Assembly (NCBI RefSeq): GCF_000282055.1
Contig: NZ_AKJZ01000012.1
Location: 62,001 to 126,000 of the forward strand
From: Flavobacterium sp. CF136
GTDB lineage: Bacteria; Bacteroidota; Bacteroidia; Flavobacteriales; Flavobacteriaceae
Direction: 5' to 3'
Length of the DNA stretch: 64,000 bases
The position numbers and the translations under genes are program-made. Of this stretch, positions 28,962 to 38,368 are shown piece by piece. Position 1 is the stretch's first letter, and the number at the start of each line of letters is the position of its first letter. The notes beneath the pieces were generated by a model, which was not told the origin of the DNA, made no database searches, and saw nothing but the letters and a program-made list of their open reading frames with translations.

Positions 28962-30053
28962 ATGATAACATCAAGAATTATTTCTAATGGAATTCTGAGA
29001 GCTTTAACTACAATATTAGTCGTTGGAGGCATTTTATATTTTTTATATGAAATTCAAACAGTAATTGTTTATTTATGTATCTCCCTAATATTATGCTTAA
29101 TAGCAAATCCATTAGTTCAATTTTTAAAAAATAAATTAAAGTTTAGTAATTCGTTAGCAGCCTCAACAACTATAATTCTTTTTATATTAGCAATGGTTGG
29201 GTTTATTTTACTTTTTGTTCCGCTAATCATTTCTCAGGCCAACAATTTATCATTATTAGACACCAATCATTTGCGGGAGCAATTTATAGAAACAGAAAAA
29301 AGTATCGAAAGCTATTTCAACATTCAACATGTAGATTTAAATAAAGTCCTTAAGGATTCACAAATAACTTCTATGTTCGATTTTACTTATTTCACAAGAT
29401 TCATAAATTCTATTATGGGATTTATGGCAGACATGGGAATGGGCTTGGTTTCTGTATTTTTTATTACTTTTTTCTTCATCAAAGATCAGGAAATCTTTAA
29501 AGATCAGGCAAGAAGAATTCTTCCGGACACTAATGAAGATAAAATCTTAAACTCGATTACTAAAATTAATCATTTACTAACGCGATATTTTGTTGGTCTC
29601 TTACTGCAATTAATGGTTGTTTTTATCCTCTATCTAATTGTTTTAATTATTTTCGGAAATAAAAATGCATTCGTTATTGCATTCCTGTGTGCCATCTTAA
29701 ATATAATTCCTTATATCGGACCAATTATAGGAACAACCTTAGCCGGAATCCTAACCATGATTAGTCTGATTGGAAAAGATTTCCAATCAGAAATTTTACC
29801 AACTACAATTTATGTAATTATAGGCTTTTTAGTAGTTCAGGCGATTGATAATAATATCAGCCAGCCAATAATTTCATCAAAAAGTGTAAATTCGCACCCG
29901 TTAGAAATATTCTTGGTTATTTTAGTCAGTGGTATTACTTTTGGAATTGTCGGAATGATTATAGCAATTCCGGTTTTTACTATGGTCAAAGTAATCTTAA
30001 AAGAATTTTTTCCCAACAACAAAATTGTCTCCGTATTAACTGAAAGGATTTAG
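28962..30053 (+). CDS. AI-2E family transporter (PerM-like permease)
   Basis: A 363-residue inner-membrane protein with about seven to eight transmembrane segments, two near the N-terminus, a soluble middle (~95-150), then FVGLLLQLMVVFILYLIVLI, the family motif NIIPYIGPIIGT and a last pair of helices ending MIIAIPVFTMVKVIL. The family includes TqsA and proton- or sodium-coupled exporters; the name does not prove AI-2 transport. The stop is 2 bp before the next start, so it is probably cotranscribed with the methyltransferase. Confidence 0.92.
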   Translation: MITSRIISNGILRALTTILVVGGILYFLYEIQTVIVYLCISLILCLIANPLVQFLKNKLKFSNSLAASTTIILFILAMVGFILLFVPLIISQANNLSLLDTNHLREQFIETEKSIESYFNIQHVDLNKVLKDSQITSMFDFTYFTRFINSIMGFMADMGMGLVSVFFITFFFIKDQEIFKDQARRILPDTNEDKILNSITKINHLLTRYFVGLLLQLMVVFILYLIVLIIFGNKNAFVIAFLCAILNIIPYIGPIIGTTLAGILTMISLIGKDFQSEILPTTIYVIIGFLVVQAIDNNISQPIISSKSVNSHPLEIFLVILVSGITFGIVGMIIAIPVFTMVKVILKEFFPNNKIVSVLTERI

Positions 30054-30055
30054 CA

Positions 30056-31237
30056 TTGAACACTTCTATTTTAAGCAAAAATATTCAGAACTTTATAACT
30101 CAAAATAGCAGTGCTTCGATTTCAAAATTAGCACTTCAGAAAAATCCATTTCCTGAAGTCGATTGGATTTTAATTTTAAATCAAATTGAAGCCAAATCAA
30201 AAGCAAAAGATAAATTACCAACCTGGTTTTCAACAGAAAATATTATTTATCCGGGCAAAATTTCTGTAGAACAAACTTCTTCCGAAAAAACAGCAGCCTA
30301 CAAAGCTTCTTTACTATCAGGAGAAACCCTAATTGATCTTACAGGAGGTTTTGGAGTTGATGATTATTACTTTTCCAAAAAATTCAAAAGCATTTCACAT
30401 TGCGAAATCAATGAAGATTTATCGGCAATTGTAAAACATAACTTCAAACAATTAGAAATAACAAATTGTGAATTCTATGCTGATGATTCTACAAATGTTT
30501 TAAATAAATTAAATCAAAAATGGAGCTGGATATATATTGATCCATCCCGCAGGAATGATGCAAAAGGCAAAGTTTTCATGCTTAAAGACTGTTTGCCAAA
30601 TGTTCCGGAATTATTAGATTTTTATTTTGAAAAAACAGATTCAATTCTAATAAAAACTGCTCCGCTATTAGATATTTCTGCAGGTTTATCCGAATTAAAA
30701 TTTGTAAAAAACATCCATATTATTGCACTCGAAAATGAAGTAAAAGAATTGCTTTTTGAAATTCACAATCAATATTCAGGTGAAATAACCATTAAAACAG
30801 CCAATATCTTAAAAGACAAAACAGAAACATTTGAATTTGTTTTAGATAATGATTCCAATTTCCCCTCCTATCATTTGCCTCAAAAATATCTGTACGAACC
30901 CAATGCTGCGATTATGAAATCCGGAGGTTTTGATGAAGTCAGCACAATTTTCAATATCAATAAACTCCATAAACATTCTCACTTATATACTTCCGAAGAT
31001 TTGATCGATTTTCCGGGAAGAGCCTTTGAAATAGAAAAAGTCATTTCATACAACAAAAATGACATGAAAACTGTACTGGCAAATCAGCAGGCAAATGTTA
31101 CTACCAGGAACTTTCCGGACACCGTAGAGAACATCAGAAAAAAATGGAAAATAAAAAATGGAGGAAATCTGTATTGTTTTTTTACAACCAATAAAAATGA
31201 TAACAAAATAGTTTTAATTTGCAGAAAAATAACTTAA
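30056..31237 (+). CDS. Class I SAM-dependent methyltransferase with THUMP-like domain
   Basis: A 393-residue protein. The centre is a Rossmann methyltransferase: LIDLTGGFGVDDYYFS (motif I), HCEINEDL (acidic loop) and IYIDPSRRNDAKGKVF, where the NPPY-type motif is replaced by DPSRR. The C-terminal third matches THUMP-like RNA-binding domains (PGRAFEIEKVISYNK, ANVTTRNFPDTVENIRKKWKIKNGG). The likely substrate is RNA, but no target can be assigned. Start is TTG at 30056, right after the AI-2E stop; there is no in-frame ATG nearby. Confidence 0.87.
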   Translation: MNTSILSKNIQNFITQNSSASISKLALQKNPFPEVDWILILNQIEAKSKAKDKLPTWFSTENIIYPGKISVEQTSSEKTAAYKASLLSGETLIDLTGGFGVDDYYFSKKFKSISHCEINEDLSAIVKHNFKQLEITNCEFYADDSTNVLNKLNQKWSWIYIDPSRRNDAKGKVFMLKDCLPNVPELLDFYFEKTDSILIKTAPLLDISAGLSELKFVKNIHIIALENEVKELLFEIHNQYSGEITIKTANILKDKTETFEFVLDNDSNFPSYHLPQKYLYEPNAAIMKSGGFDEVSTIFNINKLHKHSHLYTSEDLIDFPGRAFEIEKVISYNKNDMKTVLANQQANVTTRNFPDTVENIRKKWKIKNGGNLYCFFTTNKNDNKIVLICRKIT

Positions 31238-31239
31238 AA

Positions 31240-31806
31240 ATGAAACAACTAATTACACTTACTTTTTTTCTATTAACCATAGCCGGATTTGCCCAAAAGC
31301 CATGTGAATACAGCACTAATGTAACAGATTCAATTGGTACCTACAAAGTAACAAATGAATATCTGATGAGTGAGAAATATTTTGGGGGAAGCTTTAGCTA
31401 CATCTTCTTTTCATTGGCACAAACAGATGGTTTACCTACATTAAATTTGCAGCTTATTCAGAAAAGTAAAGATTTTATAAAAGCGAATTGTTTTGACAAA
31501 AATTCAAAAATTTTTCTACAATTAGAAAACGGAAAAATAGTTAGTTTAATGCATATCAATCAGGAGAATTGCGGCACTCTTATTCGTGACGACAAAGGTT
31601 TTGACAACCGTGTAAATACAGGAATTTTTATGTTCATGAAGGATAATTTTGAGGAACTGAAAAAATCCCCAATTTCAATTATGCGAATTAAATACTTAAC
31701 TGATACTGAAGATTATATTGTAAAAAGGGAATTAACATCAGAGTTAACCGGCAAAGTCACTCACCCAAATACATATTTTATGGAAAACATCAGATGTGTC
31801 GAGTAA
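31240..31806 (+). CDS. Small exported protein of unknown function
   Basis: About 188 residues. MKQLITLTFFLLTIAGFAQ is a clear Sec signal; the mature part begins KPCEYSTNVTDSIGTYKVTNEY and contains a few Cys residues (CFDK, ENCGT, NIRCVE). I do not recognise a family. The frame opens at 31219 inside the previous gene, but ATG 31240, 2 bp after that gene's stop, gives the signal peptide. It ends exactly where the minus-strand VanX gene ends, with no terminator between. Confidence 0.75.
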   Translation: MKQLITLTFFLLTIAGFAQKPCEYSTNVTDSIGTYKVTNEYLMSEKYFGGSFSYIFFSLAQTDGLPTLNLQLIQKSKDFIKANCFDKNSKIFLQLENGKIVSLMHINQENCGTLIRDDKGFDNRVNTGIFMFMKDNFEELKKSPISIMRIKYLTDTEDYIVKRELTSELTGKVTHPNTYFMENIRCVE

Positions 31807-32472
31807 TTAATCACATTTCCATTTTTGGTTAGAAACTTTATCTTGTAAACCGGTTTTTAAATTGTAATGCCACCACTCAGAATCAAAGGAATTGAAGCCA
31901 TTTTTGACCATTACTTTTTTAAGATATTTTCTGTTTGAAAGCACTTTTTTTGAAAGTTTAGTATAATTATGACCTGCCTGAATTCCAAAAAAATCAAAAG
32001 GAGTCCCCATATCCACTTCTTTTCCGGCAGTATCAACTATAGAAATATCAACGGCTCCTCCTCTATTATGGATGGAGCCTTTTTTTGGATCTGCTACATA
32101 CTCCGGATTCGACACAATCTCCCACATTTTTTTCTGAATAGATAAAGGTCTGTAACAATCAAAAAGTTTGATTTTATATCCTTTCTTCATAAAATCTTTA
32201 TTGGCTGCAATTAAAGCTTCAACAGTCTTTAAGCGCAAAAAACATTCAGCACAATCATATACTTTTGCCTTTAAAAAATTATCGTCTGTAGCATATTTCA
32301 TATCATAGACAAAATCTTTACTGTAATCTTTTAGGTTCACAAAAGTTGTGTCTGCGATTACTTGTTTTATTGGGTCTGAATAAACTTCATTTTGTGCATC
32401 TACAGAGAATAAGCAGAAAAAAAAACAGCCAAATAATATGAATTGAGCAGCTGATGAGTTATTTATTTGCAT
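31807..32472 (-). CDS. D-alanyl-D-alanine dipeptidase (VanX/DdpX type, M15D)
   Basis: A 221-residue exported enzyme that should hydrolyse D-Ala-D-Ala. The zinc site is visible: His135 and Asp142 in SIHNRGGAVD, and Glu199/His202 in EWWH; Arg108 in DCYRP is the transition-state Arg. An N-terminal hydrophobic segment ending VDAQ suggests periplasmic location. This fits peptidoglycan dipeptide recycling rather than vancomycin resistance, as no vanH or vanA is present. It follows the GH42 gene by 56 bp on the same strand. Confidence 0.93.
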   Translation of the reverse strand: MQINNSSAAQFILFGCFFFCLFSVDAQNEVYSDPIKQVIADTTFVNLKDYSKDFVYDMKYATDDNFLKAKVYDCAECFLRLKTVEALIAANKDFMKKGYKIKLFDCYRPLSIQKKMWEIVSNPEYVADPKKGSIHNRGGAVDISIVDTAGKEVDMGTPFDFFGIQAGHNYTKLSKKVLSNRKYLKKVMVKNGFNSFDSEWWHYNLKTGLQDKVSNQKWKCD

Positions 32473-32528
32473 AGTGTGATTTATTTATAGAGTAAATATA
32501 AAACTAAATCATTATTAAATAAACAACT

Positions 32529-34607
32529 TTATTTTTCTGACTCAATTATTACGAAACCCCAGGCTGCTAAATCTATTTTTTCATTTTTTGAAATCTTTTT
32601 ATTGCCTAAAAGCTCTGTTCCATTATTATGCGGATAAGTAAAATTTACCGGAGCTGCAGAGTAATTAAAGTAATAACGGACAGTTTTTCCATTCCGGTTA
32701 CTACCTGTTTTTACTATAATAGGAAAACTTATTTCCTGGTCAGCTTCCCACAGTCCTGCCTTTTTTACTGCATTTTCAATAATTTTAGCTGTAAGTGCCG
32801 GACTTGTATAAGCTGCTATATACGTTGCCGTTCCTTTACCAAATTGATTTTGGGTTACAGCAGCATATTTACCCCATTGAGGATGATCATAATAGGCAAG
32901 TACTTTTGCCGTAACCGGTTCTACAAGCTCCATCCATTTCTCAATATAATTATCTTTATCTTCAACCTTAAAAAAATCGCTTTTTAATCCTATTTTATCA
33001 GGAATAGTAAACTGACTGTATTTAATGCCACAAGCCTGATCTATGATACCTGGCTGAATAGTATGCCTTACTTTTGCATACTCATTTGAAAAACCGCTTT
33101 TAAAAGTAAAAACTACATTGCCGCCTTTTTTAATAAATTCATCCAGTTTCTGAAGAAGGCTGTCAGGAGCTGCATATAAGGCCGGTACAATTATAAGTTT
33201 GTAATCATTTATGTTTACTGATGAAGGGTCTATCAAATCAGTTTCTATATTCATATTATAAAGCGCATCATACATTCTGCGTAAAACACCATTATAGCTA
33301 TCTCCTATCCAAAATGAATTAAAGGCTGTTAAAGCTTCATTGCTAAAAAGTATTGCAACCTTATTCTTTTTCTTCAGACTGATCAAATGATCACTAAGCC
33401 TGCTAAAATCAGCACCAATAGTTTTAGCTTCTAAATAAGTTGGATTAGGTTCAAAGTCATGGCTTAATAAACCTTTCCAATAGGTTTCGGCAGAATTATG
33501 TATAGAGTGCCAATGCCAGTATGAAACCATATTGGCTCCCGATGCCAAATGACTAAATGCCTGCAGTCTTAACTGTCCCGGATAGGGAACCCATTCCGGA
33601 AAACCTTGTGCCTCGGTTTCCATTACAAAATAGTTTTTACCTGCTTTCATAGACCTTGTAAGATCGCCTCCAAATGAAATTTCCAATCCGGTAAGTTTAT
33701 CTTGAGTGGGATGATAAATATCAATTCCTGCTACATCCAGTGTTTTGGCAGCAGCAAAATGATCCACTTCGGTTTGTATCCCAAAAGAATGACCACGCCA
33801 GTCCATATCGAAATTTTGAGTAATAAACTGATCCTTTTTTTTGTATTCCCTTACTATATCAGCCTCCCAGTTCAAAAATTTAGTAACAAGCCCACGTTGA
33901 AAACGGGCAAACTCGCCGCTAAGGCTTGCATTAATACTACCATTAACAGAAGGAAAATCATTCCAGTTATTAATTCTGTTACTCCAGTAATCAAGTCCAA
34001 ATGCATTATTTATACTATCAAGGCTTACAAACTTTTCTTTCATATAAGACACAAATTGTTTTTGAACCTCAGGTCCACTGGTATCATATGCTTTTGTTTC
34101 ATTATCTACCTGATATCCTATTATTGCCGGATGATCTTTTACGTGCTCAAGAAGCTTTCGTATAGCAATCTCTGCATGATGTAGATAATGGGGATTTGTT
34201 ATGTCCATATTCTGTCTCGGTCCATATTGGTTCGGACCTCTCTTAGTAATAGCCAGAACATCAGGGTATTTTTTCACAAGCCAGGTAGGTACCGCATAAG
34301 TGGGTGTACCTATTATTACTTTTATGTTAGCTTTATTCATTGCATTTAGTACGCGATCAATATGCGAAAAATCAAATGTTCCTTCCTGAGGTTCCATTGT
34401 ACTCCACGTAGACTCCGCAATTCGTACAACATTTATGCCTGCCTCTTTCATCATTTTGACATCCTTATCAAGTCGTTCATATGGCATATATTCGTCATAA
34501 TAAGCAACACCATATAAGAGTTTCGGTTTATTTTGAGCTTTAAGATGCGAAGTAAAAATTAGTGATATAAATACGATTTTAATAAACAGAAAAAAGTTAG
34601 CTTTCAT
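32529..34607 (-). CDS. Secreted glycoside hydrolase family 42 beta-galactosidase
   Basis: A 692-residue GH42. The signal peptide ends LKAQ near residue 25, then LLYGVAYYDEYMPYERLDKD opens the barrel. Acid/base Glu170 lies in GYQVDNE, and nucleophile Glu330 in FVMETEAQG. The trimerisation-like domain (~410-610, VAILFSNEALTAF ... YKLIIVPALYAAP) and a C-terminal beta domain follow. It should release beta-galactose from galactosides or galactan fragments in the periplasm or outside. No SusCD or regulator is next to it, so it is outside a typical PUL. Confidence 0.94.
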   Translation of the reverse strand: MKANFFLFIKIVFISLIFTSHLKAQNKPKLLYGVAYYDEYMPYERLDKDVKMMKEAGINVVRIAESTWSTMEPQEGTFDFSHIDRVLNAMNKANIKVIIGTPTYAVPTWLVKKYPDVLAITKRGPNQYGPRQNMDITNPHYLHHAEIAIRKLLEHVKDHPAIIGYQVDNETKAYDTSGPEVQKQFVSYMKEKFVSLDSINNAFGLDYWSNRINNWNDFPSVNGSINASLSGEFARFQRGLVTKFLNWEADIVREYKKKDQFITQNFDMDWRGHSFGIQTEVDHFAAAKTLDVAGIDIYHPTQDKLTGLEISFGGDLTRSMKAGKNYFVMETEAQGFPEWVPYPGQLRLQAFSHLASGANMVSYWHWHSIHNSAETYWKGLLSHDFEPNPTYLEAKTIGADFSRLSDHLISLKKKNKVAILFSNEALTAFNSFWIGDSYNGVLRRMYDALYNMNIETDLIDPSSVNINDYKLIIVPALYAAPDSLLQKLDEFIKKGGNVVFTFKSGFSNEYAKVRHTIQPGIIDQACGIKYSQFTIPDKIGLKSDFFKVEDKDNYIEKWMELVEPVTAKVLAYYDHPQWGKYAAVTQNQFGKGTATYIAAYTSPALTAKIIENAVKKAGLWEADQEISFPIIVKTGSNRNGKTVRYYFNYSAAPVNFTYPHNNGTELLGNKKISKNEKIDLAAWGFVIIESEK

Positions 34608-34762
34608 AAGTTAAAATTATTTCCGGTAAATATAAGTGTTTATTTTACATTTTTAAATTATGCCTGCGGAAAATTGGAGATAGCATTTTGCCTCTAACCT
34701 ATTAATGCTTCTCTAATTTACTGTATAGAGCTCATAAACTATCTACTTTGAAGTCATAAAAA

Positions 34763-34797
34763 AAAACCTGTAGTATAAAATGCATACTACAGGTTTT
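34763..34797. terminator. Hairpin terminator downstream of YceI
   Basis: AAAACCTGTAGTAT (34763-34776) pairs perfectly with 34784-34797, loop 7, with T-run on one side and A-run on the other. It closes the minus-strand operon that ends with yceI, and separates it from the GH42 gene. Confidence 0.85.
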
Positions 34798-34869
34798 ATA
34801 ACAAATCTGTTCATAAATTTAAACTTCATCACTAGTTTCGGGAATGAAATAACCATCGGTAAACACTTC

Positions 34870-35406
34870 CTACATTAATTTAAAATCTATGGACACATTA
34901 ACTTTCTTTGAAACTTTTTTACTTACAATACTTGGAATCTTAATATCAAAATCATCAGCATTTACATTGAAATTGGCTGCAATTTCTACTTTATTATCAT
35001 TTTTTCTGATTTTTGCCGGAACTGTAATTTGCTTTGATTTTCCATGTAGCTCTAATACTCCGGTAATTTTAAAATCTTTGGCGGTTTTGCTTAATGCTGA
35101 AATATCAAAACTCTCGATTTTTCCTCTAAAAACTGCTTTTGGATATTTATCACTCTCAATGTAATTTTCATTAAAATGTTCTTCCATTAAAGCAATTTTA
35201 AATTTGTATCCTTTCATTAAAGATAACGATGCAATTTCTCCGGTTGCAGTATTTAAAACACAAGAAGAACTTTCATTGACAGCTTTTACCTCTTCGAAAG
35301 CAGGTACAGATGCTTCAAAAGTAATTTTTCCAGTTTTAGTGATTAATTTATCTTGTGCATGAATGAATCCAAAAGATAAAAATAAGAGCAGGGTGATTTT
35401 TTTCAT
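34870..35406 (-). CDS. YceI-family periplasmic lipid-binding protein
   Basis: A 178-residue exported protein (signal MKKITLLLFLSFGFIHAQ). The mature part is a YceI lipocalin-like barrel: TKTGKITFEASVP, IALMEEHFNENYIESDKYPKA (H of the NEHF-type motif), FKITGVLELHGKSKQI and a C-terminal FNVNADDFDIKIPS. Family members bind isoprenoid quinones or amphiphiles. It follows the cytochrome gene by 14 bp, which suggests handling of a quinone or lipid ligand in a redox context. Confidence 0.93.
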   Translation of the reverse strand: MKKITLLLFLSFGFIHAQDKLITKTGKITFEASVPAFEEVKAVNESSSCVLNTATGEIASLSLMKGYKFKIALMEEHFNENYIESDKYPKAVFRGKIESFDISALSKTAKDFKITGVLELHGKSKQITVPAKIRKNDNKVEIAANFNVNADDFDIKIPSIVSKKVSKKVNVSIDFKLM

Positions 35407-35420
35407 AACTAATTATTAAT

Positions 35421-35789
35421 TTATTCTTGTAATCCGTCAGTATTCCATTTAATAATAATATCTATATTCGTTTGCGAAAGCCTTGGCCCTCCAAAAGGCA
35501 TGGCACCAGACGTACCTTCTGCTCTGGAAATTCGATCTAATAGTCCTCTGTTAATAACAGCTTGCTTAACAAATGTATATGTAGTTAAGGACATTGGAGC
35601 TCCATTGGTGGGAGTTGATGCGTGACAAAAAATACAATTGTTATCAATAATTGGTTTTACGTTTTGAGTATAGGTAGCTGATTCGATATCATCTACAGTT
35701 GTTAAATCTGATAAACTATCATTGGTACAACTATTCAATAAAAGGCTGAAAAGTGCCGGAATAATTAATTTTATTGATTGCTTTTTCAT
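35421..35789 (-). CDS. Small c-type cytochrome lipoprotein
   Basis: A 122-residue lipoprotein (lipobox LNSC, Cys21). One haem c site is present: Cys52-Ile-Phe-Cys55-His56 in NNCIFCHAS. GAMPFGG around Met97 is the usual distal Met region. It is a one-electron carrier anchored to the envelope. It sits between the DUF5777 barrel (17 bp) and YceI (14 bp), a gene order that implies one operon. Confidence 0.9.
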   Translation of the reverse strand: MKKQSIKLIIPALFSLLLNSCTNDSLSDLTTVDDIESATYTQNVKPIIDNNCIFCHASTPTNGAPMSLTTYTFVKQAVINRGLLDRISRAEGTSGAMPFGGPRLSQTNIDIIIKWNTDGLQE

Positions 35790-35806
35790 TTTTTTAATAT
35801 TATAGA

Positions 35807-36685
35807 TTAAAAAACACGAACTAAATTGAAACCGAAAGCAATTTCTCCTTTACTCCAATCTCCCGAAGTTTGCCCTAAGTAGCCACTTTCATGCATTGCT
35901 CTTGAATTAGTAAAATGCATTTGAAAGACGTGACCGCCTGTTTCTAAATCAACACCTATCGATAACGGATTTTTATATATAGATTCAGAGGCTCTGTTCA
36001 AATGTGCAGCATAATCAATATTTACCGACCAGCGCTTTGCGAATTTATAACGTCCTCCTAAACCAAGGGCAAATTGGCTATTGTTTTGCGGATTTGGAAT
36101 GATAGGCTGGTTATTAGTATCCAGAATATCACGCACCGTATTTTCATGGAAATAAGATGGAGCGATTTCCAGCGATAATTTTTCAGTAAATTTTCTGGAT
36201 ATTAAAATTTGTGTTACATAGCTGAGCCTGTTTGCAAATTTAAGAAGCGGGTAATCTTCCTTTTTTAATTCAGAATTAACAGCTACACTGCTGAAACCTA
36301 CAATGGCAAAAGGGAATCCATTTTTTATTTGTGATTTCAAGCGATATTTCACGCCCAAATCATAGGTTTCCTGAAAACCACTGCGTGCAGCATGTACAGT
36401 CAGCCAATCGTTTACGCCATACAAAAATTTAATTTGTGTATTAGCATTATCCATTCCAAAAAAATCATCAAAACCATTTTTTACATAATCAAAACGATGT
36501 GCAACAACAAGATAAAAATCGCCTTTTGCTGCCAATTTAGTTGATTCTAAATTAATAATTTTTAATGATTTAAAAGCTGATTCAACTTTTACATTTGTTT
36601 CAACAGTATCGATTTCCTTCAGCAGGTCATCTTGTGCAAAAATTGATAAGGGTAAAAAAAGTAGAAGTAGAATTAGTTTTTTCAT
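35807..36685 (-). CDS. DUF5777-family outer-membrane beta-barrel protein
   Basis: A 292-residue protein with signal peptide (LLLFLPLSIFAQ). The mature part has repeated amphipathic strands (GDFYLVVAHRFDYVKNGFDDF, VNDWLTVHAARSGFQETYDLG, RWSVNIDYAAHLNR) and ends in an aromatic C-terminus (FNLVRVF), as in outer-membrane barrels. The family role is not known. Genes of this type are, to my knowledge, often found with a c-type cytochrome and YceI, as here. Confidence 0.85.
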   Translation of the reverse strand: MKKLILLLLFLPLSIFAQDDLLKEIDTVETNVKVESAFKSLKIINLESTKLAAKGDFYLVVAHRFDYVKNGFDDFFGMDNANTQIKFLYGVNDWLTVHAARSGFQETYDLGVKYRLKSQIKNGFPFAIVGFSSVAVNSELKKEDYPLLKFANRLSYVTQILISRKFTEKLSLEIAPSYFHENTVRDILDTNNQPIIPNPQNNSQFALGLGGRYKFAKRWSVNIDYAAHLNRASESIYKNPLSIGVDLETGGHVFQMHFTNSRAMHESGYLGQTSGDWSKGEIAFGFNLVRVF

Positions 36686-36899
36686 AATATTAAATATTTA
36701 AATCTAGTTTTACTGTCATTCCAGAAACAGGGAGTGTTACTATTTCTGTTGATTTTGTTTGTACCTGTGCACTTAAAAAGTAAGTATAATTTTTTTAACC
36801 CATCTGTACCAGTTTTGTCAATGTCAAATACCCTTTTATACTAATCCATGAACTGAAATTAGTATAGTAAATATGATAATAATTTTCTTTCAATTTAAA

Positions 36900-37304
36900 T
36901 TAGTTTAATATTTTACATTGATCCATTTTTAATTCTTCCAATAAATCATCATAACCAACAAACCTTCCCTTAATTTTAATTTTTTGATTGACTTTCAAAT
37001 CACCGGAAATTTTATCCACCATTGTTGCAGATAATTTTTCATCCAAAACAATGGTGTTACTTTCTAAATCTAATGAAGTGATAGTCCCATAAGTTTCAAT
37101 AGTTTTATCCGCGTATTTTTTTGTGCCGGCATTAGCATCTTTCAAAAACTCATCATGAAGCTGAGTCACTGATATTGTGAAACTTGCTGATTCTGAATTT
37201 ATATCACGGTGATCTTTGTAAACATAAAAATTGATGAAACAAAAAACTACTAAGGCAATAAAAGAAAGAATCAGGAGAACTTTTTTTATAACAGATGATT
37301 TCAT
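36900..37304 (-). CDS. Membrane-anchored OB-fold (tRNA_anti-like) protein
   Basis: A 134-residue protein. The N-terminus is one transmembrane anchor (VLLILSFIALVVFCFINFYVY); the rest is an OB-fold: FTISVTQLHDEFLKDANAG, TIETYGTITSLDLESNTIVL, VNQKIKIKGRFVGYDDLL, CKIL. These envelope OB-fold proteins are of unknown function. The gene lies 214 bp upstream of the DUF5777 barrel on the same strand and could share its operon. Confidence 0.8.
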   Translation of the reverse strand: MKSSVIKKVLLILSFIALVVFCFINFYVYKDHRDINSESASFTISVTQLHDEFLKDANAGTKKYADKTIETYGTITSLDLESNTIVLDEKLSATMVDKISGDLKVNQKIKIKGRFVGYDDLLEELKMDQCKILN

Positions 37305-37606
37305 ATCAAAAAAAGTTAATTTATTTATTTTTTATTTAGGGTATTTTTTACTTAAATATATTGTGATGATACACAAACCCATCTTATTCTGATAGATTAA
37401 AAAATTATCAGACTAACATTAAATATGTATTGAGGCAGAAAATAGCCTTTTATTTAGAATTACAATTTGAATTTCCCCTGAATGATGGTACTCTTATTTC
37501 AAAAGTCAAGATGACTATATAATATTCAAATATAATAAATTTATACGTCTTAATAACACATAATACAATATTAATGAGACTATTATGACGTTTATTTATT
37601 TTTAGA
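37305..37606. other. AT-rich intergenic region upstream of the OB-fold gene
   Basis: About 300 bp without a gene. It has an inverted repeat TCTGATA-N11-TATCAGA (37388-37412), 84 bp upstream of the OB-fold start, which could be an operator. Otherwise I see nothing. Confidence 0.5.
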
Positions 37607-38368
37607 TCAATGTTTAAGCCAAATCAAAAGCTTTCCTTTTTTTTCTTTACTGACAATTATATCTTTATTAAATTCAAAATTTAAATTGATTTTAAGCTTT
37701 CTTGGAAAATAATCAGTGACATACTCAATAGCATTTCGGTTAACCAAAAATTGCCGGTTTACCCGAAAGAATATCTTATGCGTTTTTTTCTCCATTTCAT
37801 CAAGGCTTTCTGTTATAATATAAGATTTACCAGTAAAAGTATACAAGTACATTAATTCATTTTCCAGAAAAAACATTGCGATTTTATCAAATGAAAATGG
37901 TAATATTTTATCCCTGTATTTTATCATAATAGTATTGCTGGTTCTGGATTCTATTGAATTCAATGCTTCCATTGCAGCTTCATATCGTGCTGCAACAGTC
38001 GAACTCATAATCTTTTGCAAACTTTGAAACTTGATCAGTGCATTCTCAAGAGATTCAGCGTTAAATGGCTTTAATATATATTCAATCCCATTAGCTTTAA
38101 ATGCATCGAGTGCGTATTCATCAAATGCTGTACAGAAAATAACCGGAACGTTAATGGCTACACTTTTAAAAATTTCAAAACTAAGTCCGTCACCAAGCTG
38201 TATATCGCTAAAAATCAGATCGGGCTGTATATTTTTACTGAAATAATCTATTGCTTCAGCAGCAGATCCTAAAACAGATACAATTTCTATATCCGGTTTA
38301 ATTTGTTTAAGCGTGTTGGCAAGATCTTCGGCAACAAGCATTTCATCTTCAATTATTACTATTTTCAT
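37607..38368 (-). CDS. LytTR-family response regulator
   Basis: A 253-residue regulator. The receiver (1-120) has Asp55 in IFSDIQLGD as phospho-acceptor and KPF (YILKPFNAE) as the conserved Lys-Pro. The C-terminal LytTR DNA-binding domain (~150-253) shows KYRDKILPFSFDKIAMFFLE, FFRVNRQFLVNRNAIEYV and FPRKLKINLN. The start overlaps the end of the sensor kinase gene by 20 bp, so they are translationally coupled. Targets cannot be told. Confidence 0.95.
   Translation of the reverse strand: MKIVIIEDEMLVAEDLANTLKQIKPDIEIVSVLGSAAEAIDYFSKNIQPDLIFSDIQLGDGLSFEIFKSVAINVPVIFCTAFDEYALDAFKANGIEYILKPFNAESLENALIKFQSLQKIMSSTVAARYEAAMEALNSIESRTSNTIMIKYRDKILPFSFDKIAMFFLENELMYLYTFTGKSYIITESLDEMEKKTHKIFFRVNRQFLVNRNAIEYVTDYFPRKLKINLNFEFNKDIIVSKEKKGKLLIWLKH

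Noticed and set aside
31807..32472. Vancomycin-resistance cassette
   Set aside because: Only the VanX-like dipeptidase is present, without vanH, vanA or vanRS; a recycling role is more likely.
33702..34184. 160-aa plus-strand frame
   Set aside because: Antisense of the GH42 catalytic barrel, where the real gene has clear catalytic motifs.
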